Origin: Sambucus nigra
Lineage: Eukaryota; Streptophyta; Magnoliopsida; Dipsacales; Adoxaceae
Assembly: GCA_949130495.1 (NCBI GenBank)
Contig: OX422208.1
Span: 642,466,023-642,530,022 of the forward strand
Length of the DNA: 64,000 nt
Direction of reading: 5' to 3'
Shown here piece by piece: positions 23,261 through 34,990 of this stretch. Each line of letters opens with the position of its first letter. Position 1 is the first letter of the stretch. The notes beneath the pieces were generated by a model that had not been told where the DNA came from, ran no database searches, and saw only the letters and a program-made list of their open reading frames with translations. A program made the translations under genes and the position numbers.

Positions 23261-24570
23261 TCTATGGGTGTAGGATCACTAGGTACGTCAGATGAAAGCC
23301 ATGATAAGTGATCGGCGATGACGTTTTCTACTCCTTTTTATCTTTAAGGGAGAGTTTAAACTCTTGTAGGAGTAGGATCCACCTTATGAGGCGCAGATTT
23401 GCGTCTTTCTTTGTAAGGAGAGATTTTAAAGCCGCGTGGTCGGTGAAACAGGTGATAGGGAAACCAATGAGATAGGACAGAAATTTATCTAGATCAAAGA
23501 CTACCATAGGAATTCCTTCTCCGTGGTGGAGTAGTTGAGTTGTGGTCCGATAAGATTTCGGCTAGCATAGTAGATGACGTGATCCTTTTTGTCTTTACTT
23601 TGGCCCAAAACAGCCCCTATCGTAAAATCGCTAGCATCACACATGAGCTCGAATGGTAAAGACCAATCTGGGGCTTCCATAATGGGAGCAGAAATAAGAA
23701 TGCTCTTCAATTTTTCAAAAGCACTTTGGCATGCTTCATTCCACTCGAATGGGGTGTCCGTCATAAAAATATTTCTTAAGGGTCTAGCAATGGCGCTAAA
23801 GTCCTTAATGAACCTTTTATAGAACCCCACGTGGCCCAAGAAAGAGCGCACGTCTTTTAGCAATTTTAGTGGGGGTCATTCAGCTATGACATTGATTTTT
23901 TCTCTATCCACCTCGATCCCTTTGTATGACACTATTTAGCCAAGAACTATGCCCTCAGTCACTATGAAATGACATTTCTCTCAATCCAGCACTAAGTTCT
24001 TCTCCACACACCGGGCTAGTACTTTCTCAAGATTAGCTAAACATAGATTGAAAGAGGTGCCAAAAATGCTAAAGTCGTTTATGAACACCTCCATCCCTCT
24101 TTCAATCATGTCAATGAATAAGCTCAGCATGCACCTTTAAAGGGTCGTTGGTGCATTACACAAGTCGAATGGCATACGTTTGTAGGCAAACGTACCAAAG
24201 GGGCAAGTGAAAGTCATCTTTTCCTGATCAAGTACATCTACCTCAATCTGGTTATATCTAGAATAACCATCTAGGAATCAATAATAAGGGTGGTTCGCTA
24301 CTCTTTCAAGAATTTGATCAATAAATGGCAAGGGGAAATGGTCTTTCCTAGTTCCTTCATTGAGTTTTCGGTAATCAATGCAAACGCACCACCCAGTAGT
24401 GGAACATTCGGGAACTAGCTCTCCCTTGGCATTTTCAATCACTGTCATGCCCGACTTCTTCGGAATGAGTTGAATAGGGCTTACCCACTTGCTATCCGAG
24501 ATTGGATAGATAATCCCGGTATCCAATAATTTGATGATTTCGGCCCTCACCACCTCTTTCATAGTGGGGT
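23261..24570 (-). pseudogene. Athila-like RT-RNase H (catalytic residue changed)
   Basis: RT begins near 24562 with MKEVVRAEIIKLLDTGIIYP, WVSPIQLIPKKSGMT and CVCIDYRKLNEGTRKDHFPL. It continues past a stop through QEKMTFTCPFGTFAYKRMPF. The catalytic box reads FINDFS where the family has FMDDFS, so the first aspartate is N (codon at 24077-24079, minus strand). RNase H (23863-23501) shows VRSFLGHVGFYKRFIKDFS, FELMCDASDFTIGAVLGQ and IYYASRNLIGPQLNYSTTEK. Several frameshifts and stops separate the parts, so the enzyme is dead. Confidence 0.85.
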
Positions 24571-24859
24571 TTTTCCTTCTTTACATTTCTCACGAGGGCT
24601 TCACGTCCTCCTCGAGGTGAATCTTGTGAGTGAAAATTAGAGGGATTATCCCCTTTAGATCATCTATACACCAACCAAAAGCAACTTGGTGCTTCCTCAA
24701 GATCTTTAATAGCTTACCCTCCTGCTCTTCATCTAAGCTAAAGGAGATAATAATAGGAAATTTAACGTTGGAGGGTAGTTACTTCAACTCGAGAGTCGGG
24801 GTATCGCAAGAGGTAACCATGTGTGCCTCCCTCGATGATAAATCTTCGAATTGAGAAAC

Positions 24860-25450
24860 CTAACTTACATCTACTACTTCCTCGTCCAATGCTCTCTCAT
24901 CAAGTAGTTCACGCAACTCCTCAACCTCTCTCTCAAACTCAGTATAAGTTCCCTCGCTCTTATGACTAGACACTAAACAAGCTTCTAAGGCGTCTCCATA
25001 GAAATCTTCCTCAATGTGTTCTTCCATGATCTCATCAATTAAGCTCACCGCGTGAAGATTATCTTCTTCCCCTGCCCGTTGGGCTATGTTGAAGATGTTA
25101 GTCTCCATTGTCATGTTCCCGAAGGTGAGTTGCATTTGCCCATTTCGAGTATTAATTAGTGCATTAGCCGTAGCTAAGAATGGATGACCAAGAATGATGG
25201 GGACATGGTTACTCGAGTCGAAGGAGGGCTCTGTGTCCCAAATGACAAAATCCATTGGGAAGTAGAAAATGTCCACCTGGACTATCACATCTTTGACTAT
25301 GCCTCTCGGTATCCTCCCGGTTCGATCCGCCAATTGGAGATTGATCCTTGTGGTCCTAAGGTCGCCCAGATAAAGTTGCCTATAAACTGAGTAGGGTGGA
25401 TATTAACGCTTGCCCCCAAGTCGAGCAAGGCCTTTTCAATTTTATTCTCT
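24860..25450 (-). pseudogene. Athila-like aspartic protease (frameshifted)
   Basis: The active-site region LDLGASVN lies near 25420-25440 in a different frame from the rest. The remainder (25333-24860, 157 codons) includes ADRTGRIPRGIVKDVIVQVD, PIILGHPFLATANALINTRN and NIFNIAQRAGEEDN. The DLGAS and ILGHPFL motifs are standard for Athila/Tat proteases, which cut Gag-Pol. The C-terminal tail is acidic and links to RT. Confidence 0.78.
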
Positions 25451-27305
25451 CCAGTGGTGAGGAAATGATGGGTGCACTAGGATGTTTAAATTTAGGTGGA
25501 AGATCGTTAGAAAGAACTGAGATCACGTTATGTGATAGAAACACATTTTTCTTTACTTTCATCCTCCTCTTAACTGTCAATAAGTCTTTTATGACTTTTG
25601 CATAAGTTGGAATTTGCCTTATTGCATAGAGGAAAGGTAAGTTGAATTTCACATTCTTTAGCACTTCATCACGGGGGGTCCCTTTTTGGGTAGGAACCGA
25701 TCTTTGAGGGAATGGCATGGCAGAGGGTAGCTTGAAAATTAACATGGGTTCACTAGTGTCTTCTTTGTAACTCTCATTCAAGGATATATCTTCAGCCTCT
25801 TTCATGTCGGGTGAAGTCATCTTGTCTTGTAATGCGTCGGGTAGGGAAGGTGATAAATCAGCAACTCTCCCACTACGAAGAGTGGCTATAGCTTGGCAGT
25901 GCTCTTAATGTTCTGTAGAGGTAGAGCTAACACTAGGTTGACCTTGGGGAGGTCTTTGGCCCTGGGTGGTAAACTTGCCCTTCTCTTGGATACTCAATGA
26001 AGATTGCAACTTTAAGATGTTCGCGTTCATGTCGACGAACATGCGATCATATCTAGCATTGGTTGTACTTTGGGTGTTGATGAACTGGTTTATTATATCC
26101 TCGAGGTTCCTCCAAGGTAGAGTAATATATGGAGCTGGAGGAGTTGGTGTTTGCAAAAATTGAGGAGGGGTTGGAGGTGGGACAATATATGAATGTGGGT
26201 TCATCGTAGCTTGTGGTTATCCATAGTTAAAACCAGGATGGTTTCTCCATGAAGGGTTGTATGAGTTCCCATATGGGGCGTTAAAATTTCCCTTGAACCC
26301 TCCTATCGCATCCACCTGCTTAGTGTGCATGGCTTTGTAGGCAGAAATCTTCAGGTATGCCTTTGTGGAATGACCCGCCTCAGAAATAACACACACTTTT
26401 TCTTTCGCAACACGGCTGGATCCGGAGATATCTCTCAACCGGATATCAAGTAAATCTTTTATTTATCTCTGAAACTAATCAAATCAATGGTCATTATGGT
26501 ATTACTATCCCATTGGAATAGACCGGATGCATTAGGCGTGGTCAATACTTGTCTAGGCCAGAATTAGGTATTAGGATTAGATGAGTCCCATGCTTGCGTA
26601 GTTTCTGCGACATACTTAAGATGGGCCTCGGCATCGCTGGAGTCTAATTCCCAAAAAGGTCGTTCACACATTGTTTGCACAAGTTATTTCGAATCCATTG
26701 TCAACACATTATGGAAGAAAGGGATCAAGTGGTGTTTTTCAAAACCATGATGGGGGCATGCGCTTACCAACTCTTGGAAACGTTCCCAATACTTATCAAA
26801 AGGCTCATTATCTTGTTGTTGAAAACTTGGATTTGAGTCTTGACAGAGTTGGTCTTGTGCGGTCGGTAGAATTTTGAGATAAATTTGGATTGCATATCCC
26901 TCCAGGAAATCACGGAGTTCGGGGTAGAGACCATAGTCAGGTCTTGGCTTTACCCTTTAAGGAAAAAGGGAAAAGCTTTAGGCTAACGACATCTTGCGTG
27001 TAAGCTTGGTCACTAAATGTGTCGCACGCCTCTTCGAACTCTCTTATATGCAGGTATGGTTTCTCCGAATCCATGCCATGGAAAGTAGGGAGAATCTGTA
27101 TAATCCCATTGCGGAAGTGGAACTGACCAACATTATATGGGAGTAAAATGAAACCAGGGGTGATAGTTCGTTCAGGAAAGAGTAAGTCTTTCATGGGACG
27201 ATAGGGTGGATTTCCCTCTCCAGTGCTGAAACGAGTTACGTCAGACATCGCTCTCTCTGTAAATGACTCGGAATACTCACTCGGTATCCTAGATGTGTGA
27301 CTCAA
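25380..27305 (-). pseudogene. Athila-like gag (frameshifted, several stops)
   Basis: It begins near ATG 27305 (MSHTSRIPSEYSESF). It shows the family block IIQILPTFHGMDSEKPYLH, then SLKLFPFSLKGKAKT (26937), then in shifted frames EPFDKYWERFQELVSACPHH, PFFHNVL and DAEAHLKYVAETTQAWD. The C-terminal part has YNPSWRNHPGFNYG (26217), a proline-rich PHSYIVPPPTPPQFLQTPTP segment and SIQEKGKFTTQGQRPPQGQ (about 25960). It ends in the Gag-protease linker at 25820-25380 (PFPQRSVPTQKG, LPFLYAIRQIPTYAKVIKDL). At least two frameshifts and several stops make it non-functional. Confidence 0.83.
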
Positions 27306-27556
27306 GGATTAACTCAGGGTGTAACTACCAACAGAATGCTCAGGAGTAGGAAGTGAAACCCAAAACTATAGAACGCGAGGCATGTAAGGACTGTCAGAAT
27401 TATACTCAACAATTGGATTTTCGTGAATTCTGGTTGGAGTATATTGAGGAGTTTGAGTATGTTCAGGATTTTGCATTAAAGACCGACGATAGATTATTTT
27501 TTTGGATTTTGGTCTAAGCTTTAGATTGACATGATCTAACCTAAGTCTACCTAACT

Positions 27557-27574
27557 CCCCGACAATGGCGCCAA
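27557..27574 (-). other. Primer binding site, tRNA-Asp type
   Basis: Minus strand TGGCGCCATTGTCGGGGA matches the Athila/Tat consensus TGGCGCCGTTGCCGGGGA at 16 of 18 bases. It lies a few bases inside the LTR edge at 27581, which orients the element on the minus strand. Confidence 0.85.
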
Positions 27575-27580
27575 AAACTT

Positions 27581-29248
27581 GACGTGACCATAAATGTGTA
27601 TCTAGTGTTCGTGTGCTAATATAGGCTCAAGTGCAAGCCTATCGCGTTAGTAATAAACCCGATAAGTTGGGATCGCCTCCATAGGGAAATAGGACGAATA
27701 AACGTAATGATGTTGTAAAGATTGAGAATCCTAGCTTTGACTCTAAAAGAAACGAAAAGATGATTTGGGGGATTGAATAACTACGACTAGATGCAAATTT
27801 TAGAGTAACTACTAATGAAAATAACAACTAACAATATGCAACTATGCTAATTAAACTAAATGATGATGATAAATGGACTACAAATTTAACTGTTAGATGA
27901 GAACAAGAGGTTGGGTTACAATCCCCCCACACCCTAGTAATTCACTTCATAGGATACTAGATTCGGAAGTAAGATTTTAAATGAACCCAGTCTTTATTAA
28001 TCCTAAGCATTCCATATATGAGGGATCTTAGCCCGCACCATATGAAATCAAAGGAAAGAACAAAGCGGTGTTCACATTAACCGATACGCGCGTCTCACTC
28101 TTAAGCATCCCGGTTGCCTAGGGTAAACAAGATCAAAAGTCCTACAACAGTTGCAAAAGTTATGCAACACGATTCATCTAAGATTTTAATTCTCAAGTCT
28201 ACTTCCCATTATCGTGAATTACATCAGGTGAGGTTTAGATACCCTAACCCTTGGAAAATTACCTAGACATGATTAACTTAGAGAAAAATACGGTTTTTAA
28301 GAAATAGAACATTAAATATAAAGAAACTAAATAAAAAGAGAATTGCATATTCAAACCAATAATTAAACTAATGAGCAATTGAAAATTTAAAGGAAAGATG
28401 TTAATTGAATTGAAGAAATTAAATTCAAATCCTTACAGCAAAAACTTCTTATGGAAAACTAATCTTTTTTACTACAAAAACCCTCTACTCCTGATTGGCT
28501 AACCAAAAAATTGAACTCCTTATTATTGTGTAACTAATCTGAATAAATAGCTCCAAAATTTACAAGAGTTTGACCCACATAAAACTCTGAGAGAGAACAG
28601 AAAAATTCGTGAAAATCCAATGCGGTCCGGACCCATCGAGGGAGGCGGTCCGGATCGCCCCCTTATTTTAAACAGAGTTCCTTAACTTAAGGCGGTCCGG
28701 ATCCTTTTTGGGAAAAAGGTTCGGATCGCACCCCTTTTCTATACGACTTTTTTACCAGGGCAGTTCGGATCCTTTTTGGGAAAAAGATCCGAATCGCCTG
28801 GCTTTTTCATTTAGAGATTTTTTTAGGAACCGGTCTAGATCGCCTTGGTTTTTCATACAGGGATCTTTTTCGTGGTTCTTCTCATCTTCAAATATCCATA
28901 ATTTATTATCCGTATCTCAAATTGACTCGCCGTTTCTTTCAATGCTCTTGTAATTGAATTCTCTTCAACTTTCTAGTTGGCTTCAACTCCGAACGAAGGC
29001 TGAAAAATTATGAAATTTCCCCTAAACTTTCCTTCTTTGATTTCTTTCTTCGCTTTTGTAATTTGTTTCTTCCTCAATGCTTTAAATACCTGCAAAACTC
29101 AAGGAGAAATACACGAAACTAGATGTACTTGTTAGAAGGAATAAGTAGTAAAGAAATGCGTTAATTACACTCATTTTACGTTACTGGAGATAATAAAAGT
29201 CTTTAAATTAAAGGGATAAATGCGAAAGAATTTGAGTCTAATCAAACC
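27581..29248 (-). repeat. Truncated 5' LTR of the Athila-like element
   Basis: Aligns to 16731-18350. It carries the GGTCCGGATC cluster at about 28620-28840, with one more copy than the 3' LTR. Homology stops at ATCAAACC (29248), where a different element's gag begins, so about 1.5 kb including the LTR start is missing. Confidence 0.85.
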
Positions 29249-30228
29249 TCCTTCTTGGTGAAAGACTGGTGCTGCACATATGTAGGGGTAAATCTATTTT
29301 GAAAGAAGCCATGATTACTTTCTCTGAGTATTCTTCCACTTCACTGAATACCTGCTAATAATGCTTGGCATACTCGTGCAGAGTCTCCTATGGTTTCTTC
29401 CTCATTGTGATCAGTAAGTCCATCCTTTTTGAATGAGAGCTATTATTTATGAAGCAAGCAGTGAAGGCCCTTGAAGCTCTTAATATATTTATGAGGCATC
29501 CTCTCAAATCACTTCTAGGTGACATCGTCCAATATGGAAGGGAAAATATGACACATCAGAGAATCGTTGTGATATTGAACCTAGGTATTGAACATGATCT
29601 ATAAGTTCTATTTTTCTATCATAGATATTGAACCTAGGTATTGCAAAATTCTTAGGGGTTCCTCGTCTTTAATGGACCATGAGAAAGGATACTTCATCTA
29701 AGTAATTAAGGTTCTCATTACCAACTCTTTTATTGATCTTGCTCCTCGGTGAGCTAGGTGCTGGTCCATTTCCCTCCAAACCAAACTCCTTATGTCATCC
29801 TTATGGCACTCATTATCTCGATGGCACCTTCCTGGGTGACTTCTATATTCTTAATGCTCATGGTTGCGCTCGACTTTCCTTCCTCAGCTGCGAGTCTTCC
29901 TTGCCTGAGGGCTAGGAGTCTGACCATGGCATTTTTAATTTTTCTGGTGGAGTTCTCTCTCTATCTTTTCTAGTCACCACTCGAGGCAAGAATTCTCCTC
30001 AATTTGGAGGCGAGTTGCCCCCTCCTGTTATTGAAACCTTGATTTGTATGCATCGACTAAGCGTAAGCTCTCGGTTGATCTAGGCTGCCTATGGCTTTCC
30101 ACGAAAAGATGTTGCTCTGAATGAAATCTTGGGTTTCCATTTTGGCGAACTTGAGATCTAACCCTACGTAGAGCTAGGTCATCTTGGAAGTGACTGGGTT
30201 GGGGTGAAATATATGGTTGGTGAGACAT
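29249..30228 (-). pseudogene. Tat-like gypsy gag, N-terminal part (truncated)
   Basis: The minus strand opens MSHQPYISPQPSHFQDDLAL at 30228. After stops and frameshifts it shows the capsid signature in pieces: HNDSLMCHIFPSILDDVT (about 29550), FERMPHKYIKSFKGLHCLLH, TLHEYAKHY near 29365-29390 and EKVIMASFKIDLPL. This order matches the retrotransposon gag domain of Tat-type elements. It breaks off at 29249 against the Athila-like LTR and lacks the zinc finger and all of pol. A short duplication (ATATTGAACCTAGGTATTG, near 29570 and 29625) lies inside. Confidence 0.68.
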
Positions 30229-30274
30229 TGTAGATATTCTTTTGTAGGTATTTCTTTCGTAGGAAGAAAATTGA

Positions 30275-30293
30275 TTCCCACAGACGGTGCTAA
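30275..30293 (-). other. Primer binding site of the truncated Tat-like element
   Basis: Minus strand TTAGCACCGTCTGTGGGAA resembles the GGCGCCGTCTGTGGGAA block that follows the 5' LTR of many plant gypsy elements. It abuts the LTR at 30295. Confidence 0.6.
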
Positions 30294-30294
30294 T

Positions 30295-30746
30295 TGCGAG
30301 TGCAATTAATCATAATTAATGAGTTCTACAAATCAATTAATGAAAGGGAATGAAAATGTCACAAAACACACAAATTTACGTGGTTCAAAAAATTTCCCAC
30401 ATCTATGGAGAGGTCACAGAGTTTTTATTATATCTCCCAAAGTTTTAAAGTTACATCCCCTTTGGCCCTAAGGTAAGGGTTGTATTTATAGTCTCGTAAA
30501 ACAAAAGCGGTTGAGTCGTTCAAGGAACTCTTTTGGCTTTCCGTTGTCTCGTATGGTGACTCCTGATTATTTTGTTCGAGATTATAGGTAATCGACCCAA
30601 GCTCTTCAAATGATAACTGTTTCGTATTTATCCACGTGATAAATGCTTGTCCCTTTTATTGGCAAATTGGGCTAAGACACCGTGTTGCCTTATTGGGCCT
30701 GTTTGGACTGGCCAAAATTGGGCCTAAGTATTGTTTGTTCCTTACA
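30295..30746 (-). repeat. LTR of the truncated Tat-like element (452 bp)
   Basis: On the minus strand it begins TGTAAGGAAC at 30746 and ends TTGCACTCGCA at 30295, giving TG...CA ends. Primer site and gag lie immediately downstream, so it is the 5' LTR. No second copy exists in the window. Confidence 0.68.
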
Positions 30747-30884
30747 ATATCTTTCTCTCTCTTTGTGATGGAGATTATACACTTTCTTCATGCGTAATTG
30801 GGCTTCCTAATGGTGGTTTGTAAGTCTTTAATAAGTTGATCATGATTAATTAATTATTTATCCACCACTTAAAACTTAGCCCGA

Positions 30885-31700
30885 CCCGAAATGTAAGATA
30901 ATAATGCAGGTGGTGGCCGGCCATACAAAACTTCAAAAGGAGCGATTTTAATAGTAGAATGATAACTAGTATTATAGAAATAATCAAGCCATGCTAACCA
31001 TTTATTCCATTCCTTAGGTTATGAACCGCTGAAACATCATAGGTACATATCTACGGTATGATTTACCTCTTCACTTTGACCATCAGTATAGGGATGGTAT
31101 GTTAAGCTATAGTTGAAATCAGTGTCGTTAAGCATGAACTCTTCTGACCAAAAAATTTTTGTGAAAGTTATCTCGATTATAAAAAAATTCCTTTGGCATG
31201 CCATGGAACTTAAAGATATTATCAAATAAAACTTGTGCAACTCCTTAAGACGTGTATAGGTGTGACAATGGAACATAATGATCACATTTGGAAAGCCTAC
31301 CAACAATGACTAAAATTGTAGTTATTAGCCTAGATATGGGAATATCATCAATGAAATACATAGAAATATCTTCCCATATCCGAGTAGGAATGGAAAAAGG
31401 ATGAGGTAATATAGTAGGTGCAAGATGTTCGAACATGTGCCTTTGACACACATCAAAAGATGAAACAAATTCTCAAATGGTTCTATGCATTCTTGCCGAG
31501 TAAAATTTACTCTAATTCGCTGAAGAGTCTTTTAATATCCTTTATCGGTACTTTAGTGGAATTGACCACTTATATCCTGAATCAATGAAGAATTTACAGT
31601 AAGATAAATCTTTTCAATAAGGAGTTAACTCCATATTTGAATTCATATGGCCTCACCACTTCGTTATCTTGGATATGTTGTACCAAACCTTGCAAATCTA
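30885..31700 (-). pseudogene. Gypsy integrase fragment
   Basis: From right to left on the minus strand: CQRHMFEHLAPTILPHPFSI, RIWEDISMYFIDDIPISR, VDRLSKY-like VGRLSKCDHYVPLSHLY (31451-31245), then LTYHPYTDGQSEEVNHTVDM (31120-31040), then a YNTSYHST...PFEVLYGRPPP block near 30900-30970. The zinc region is degraded and several frameshifts and stops are present. The sequence fades at about 30880, before the usual end. Confidence 0.78.
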
Positions 31701-31859
31701 GGATACATTTTACTTCCTACATGATAAACTCCACTCAATTAGGAATTGGTTGACTAATGGTTGCAAGCTCCCCTCCTTCATGTTCTTCATGCACTATATC
31801 ATCTTCTGTCCTTGAAAAAATATCATCTACCACATTCTCCTTCCCTTTTTATACTCAAT

Positions 31860-32700
31860 AACAACGTCAAACCTCATCAACTTATAAAACCTTGTTAAGT
31901 TTTAGTAGTAGTTTTATGATTCCACAAATACTTCTGACTATGATAATCAGTCCAAACAAAAAATTATCGTCCCAATAAGTATGACCGCAATTTTTTCATA
32001 ACCAAAAGTAAGGCTAAGATTTCCTTCTCATAGGTGGATAAAAGAATTTTTTTCCTTGTAATACATGACTATAAAATGCTATGGGTCTATATTGCATCAG
32101 GACAACTCCCATACCTAAACCACTTACTTGACATTTAACAATGAATTTTCTAAAACAATAAGGAAAGATAATATTAGAGCCTTTGGCATCGCTTCCTTCA
32201 GTTTATGAAATGATTCTTCTACCTCTTGCGTCCCAAACAATGAGTTCTTATTCAACATTTGTATAAGTGGAGCAACTATTTTACCATGGTTTTGAATAAA
32301 CTTTTGGTAATAGCCCATCAAACCCAAAAACCCTCTAAATGAATTCAATTTAATCAGTTTAGGCCAACTTATCATTACCATGATTTTATTTGGGTCCATA
32401 ACAACACATATATATGAAATTACATGACCAATGTATTACACTTGGTTTTGGACAAACTGACATTTTTCTTGCTTGACATATAATTGGTGAGATTGTCAGA
32501 CAGAAAATACAATCTCTACGTGCTTCATATATTCATCCCATGATTTTTTTGAAAGGATGAAGGTGAATTAGTGTGGCCAAATGGCATTACAAAGAATTCA
32601 TAATTACCACGGTGAGTCCAAAAAGATCTCGTCTCTCTATCACTTGGGTGTACCTGATTTTGATGATATCTCAAATGTAGATCCATCTTTGAGAAGAATT
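31860..32700 (-). pseudogene. Gypsy RT C-terminal part and RNase H (catalytic core deleted)
   Basis: RT resumes at about 32700 with FSKMDLHLRYHQNQV and YEFFVMPFGHTNSPSSFQ. It then jumps directly to a SKSWDEYMKHVEIVF-like block near 32530, so roughly 30-40 residues including the DD catalytic box are missing. RNase H connection at 32399-32124 reads FRGFLGLMGYYQKFIQNHGK and PLIQMLNKNSLFG. Broken RNase H sequence continues to about 31860. Confidence 0.75.
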
Positions 32701-33960
32701 TTTCATCATTTATGTTACACCCATTGCCTGCCCTATTACGCCGCGACCATTGTTGTCACTTATTCTCATATTGAAAAAAATTTAGACTTAACTGTTAGGG
32801 AAAATAACATGATGTGGCCTTTTGGAAGACAACGACCTTATCATCAAGGTTTGCAGATTAATAAATCATCAATGTTTAATGATGCACAATACATAAGGAT
32901 CATTGAATAAATACTAAATCCACCCAAATATATATAACAAACTCTAATACATTCCCTACTAAAGTTTCTCCTCATATAACTTTAAAATAAAAATATAAAG
33001 TTGAATAATGGCAACTAAGAGCGAAGTTTAGGTAAATTATCTAAAAAATTCTCTCTAGATTAGAACATACTCTGTGGCCTTTAATATCCTCCACGATGGC
33101 TTACCAACTAACTTCCCAACCTACAAATACTTTGTTATCTCTGAACCTCTACTTAACCACTAATATCATCCTCAACCTCTAAACTATCCGTGGCCGCTAT
33201 CCTGAGGAAACAAGGAATATGGAATGGATAAGCTCAAATAGTTCACCAAGGTTTATATCAAAGTCCTCATCCCATCTGCCAATGTTAATACTAGTAAATA
33301 AAAGATATAATAACAAGTCAATGAAAGATAACGTGAAAATAAGTAATATGGTGAAAGATAAACATATAGGAAGAAAAAGAATGTATGTCACCTAACCCCT
33401 CAGATTACCCCGATGATCTGAGGCTTAATCTCACTTAAATCACCACTTTCCAAGGCTCAATCTCCTTTTTTCATAAATACAAAAGAAACATAGTTTGGGA
33501 GACGCATTCCATTTACTCCATATTACTCCGTGTAGGGGTTTAAAAAAAATTGCTCCAAAGCGCATAACAAAACCCTAGATTTTCTACAAAATCTCATTTA
33601 TGATTTCAATCAATATTAAGCAGAAAATCATGCGAGGAAAACATAAATCCAAGCAGAAGCAATGAAGAAATCATAAGAAACGAGGAAAAACTAATATGAG
33701 TGCCTGCGTGAGAGAGGGGGAGAGATGAAGGTTTAGGTTTGAGCGGGAGGCCTTAAAAGTGAGGGAGTGTAATTTCTTTAGAGCATTTTATATTTTGGTA
33801 AAAGTACTCAATTTTCGCACACTTAAAAACAGTGCCAAATTTTGGCAGTGTTTTAAAGTGTACCCGATTGTCATTAAACCGTGTCAGAATTTGGCACAAT
33901 TTTAAACTGTGCTAATTTTTTAATATCAAGGCGTGCCAAATTACTATTTTTGGTGAAGTG
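32701..33960. mobile_element. CACTA-like non-autonomous insertion in RT
   Basis: RT homology stops at about 34015 (after DELN) and resumes at about 32700 (FSKMDL), so about 1.3 kb is inserted. The right end on the minus strand reads CACTTCACCAAAAATAGTAA, close to the CACTACACCAAAA terminus at 58621. Next to it are subterminal TTTGGCAC/GTGCCAAA repeats (33825-33950). I cannot find the matching left terminus or a 3-bp target duplication, and about 50 bp of unexplained sequence remains at the right. A gene-like stretch lies inside (33060-33740). Confidence 0.5.
33060..33740 (-). pseudogene. Possible captured host-gene fragment inside the CACTA-like insert
   Basis: On the minus strand there is a CT-rich leader-like segment (near 33700-33740), a CTAGGGTTTT block common in plant 5' leaders (near 33575), then an AT-rich intron-like stretch. 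A short exon-like block bounded by ...TTGGCAG and ...TCCTCAG lies at about 33200-33280 and would read GRWDEDFDINLGELFELIHS. I do not recognise the protein. Transcript structure is inferred only from splice-like sites and base composition. Confidence 0.25.
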
Positions 33961-33990
33961 GATGTGGATCCCTATATGGTCTCGACCTTA

Positions 33991-34990
33991 TATAATTTTA
34001 GGGGCGTTATAATTTAATTCATCTAAAAAGTCGTCAATCACATTGATTGGAAATTTATCCTTGATTGTAATTTTTTTCAAGTCCAGATAATCATCGTACA
34101 TTTGTCATGATCCACCATGATTCCTGACTAGAATTACACTAAAGGAATACAAATTGCTCTTAGGAAAAATCACATCAGTATATAACATCTCTGTCGCCAA
34201 TTTTTCTATTTATATTTTTTTAAATAAAGGTACTAATATGGCTTGATAGAGACAATTACTTAACTAGATGAAATGCGATTTTTTGATACCGATTTTTTGA
34301 TCTTGTGAGTGTTAAGGATGAAGTATTTTAGGTGATGCCAACAACCCTTTGTATATGTGAAGTAACTTCTTGATTTTAGAATGCATTAGAGACTCAATAG
34401 TACATGTTTGTGACCCCTCCATGGAGTACTATTTTAACAAAATTCCTTCCATGTTCTTGGATATTTTTACTATTTGAAGGTTTTTACAAACATTATTTTC
34501 AGAACCCACTAAGCCTCGCAAAGCCATTTCCTCTCCTCACACCTTGAACTTCATTTGGAATTTGGAGAAATTCCACCCAACGGGTTTTAAGCTACTCAAC
34601 CACTGAGTACGTAAAACAACATCATAACCTTCTTGTCGAAGTATATAAAGATCTACAAATATCTAAATGACTTGTAGATTTTTTTGAGTACGAGAACATT
34701 TACCTAATCTACTCAACCTCTCATCTGTGGATACCATTACTTCTAAACTCCTAATTGAGGTTGGTTACAATCTCACTTTTTTCATGACTTGTTCACACAT
34801 GAAATTGTGATTACTTCTTGAATCAATGAGGATGATGACTTAATTATTTCCCAAACTACCCATAACACGTGTTATGTCTGGTGAATGAGTTTGCAATGAT
34901 ATTTCTAGTGTTTAATCATTTGTGCCACCATCGATCTCCATATCCTCCTCATAATCACTATCCTCTAAAATGGAATGAATTTAGAATAAC
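33991..34990 (-). pseudogene. Gypsy protease and RT N-terminal part
   Basis: Minus strand, right to left: an acidic linker SDYEEDMEIDGGTND near 34940, then ISLQTHSPDITRVMGSLGN, then the protease site LIDSRSNHNF where the family has IDSGS, so the active glycine is R. It continues LSRLGKCSRTQKNLQV and DVVLRTQWLSSLNP. RT begins with blocks ending KITIKDKFPINVIDDFLDEL near 34020-34070, right before the CACTA-like insert. Many stops and frameshifts are present. Confidence 0.72.

Larger units (their letters stand above)
16731..29248 (-). mobile_element. Athila-like Ty3/gypsy element (5' LTR truncated)
   Basis: Read on the minus strand the order is 5' LTR fragment, tRNA-Asp primer site, gag, protease, RT-RNase H, integrase, an extra ORF, polypurine tract and 3' LTR. 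The two LTRs are direct copies: TGACACGACCACAAATGTG at 16731 matches TGACGTGACCATAAATGTG at 27581. The right copy stops matching near 29248, so the 5' LTR keeps only about 1.67 kb of about 3.16 kb and no target duplication can be checked. Motifs of Gag and Pol and the primer site all fit Athila. The element is immobile because its coding is broken. Confidence 0.88.

Noticed and set aside
32581..32910. A 109-codon plus-strand frame
   Set aside because: Its left half is the complement of gypsy RT (minus strand) and its right half lies in the CACTA-like insert; it crosses the boundary between two elements.
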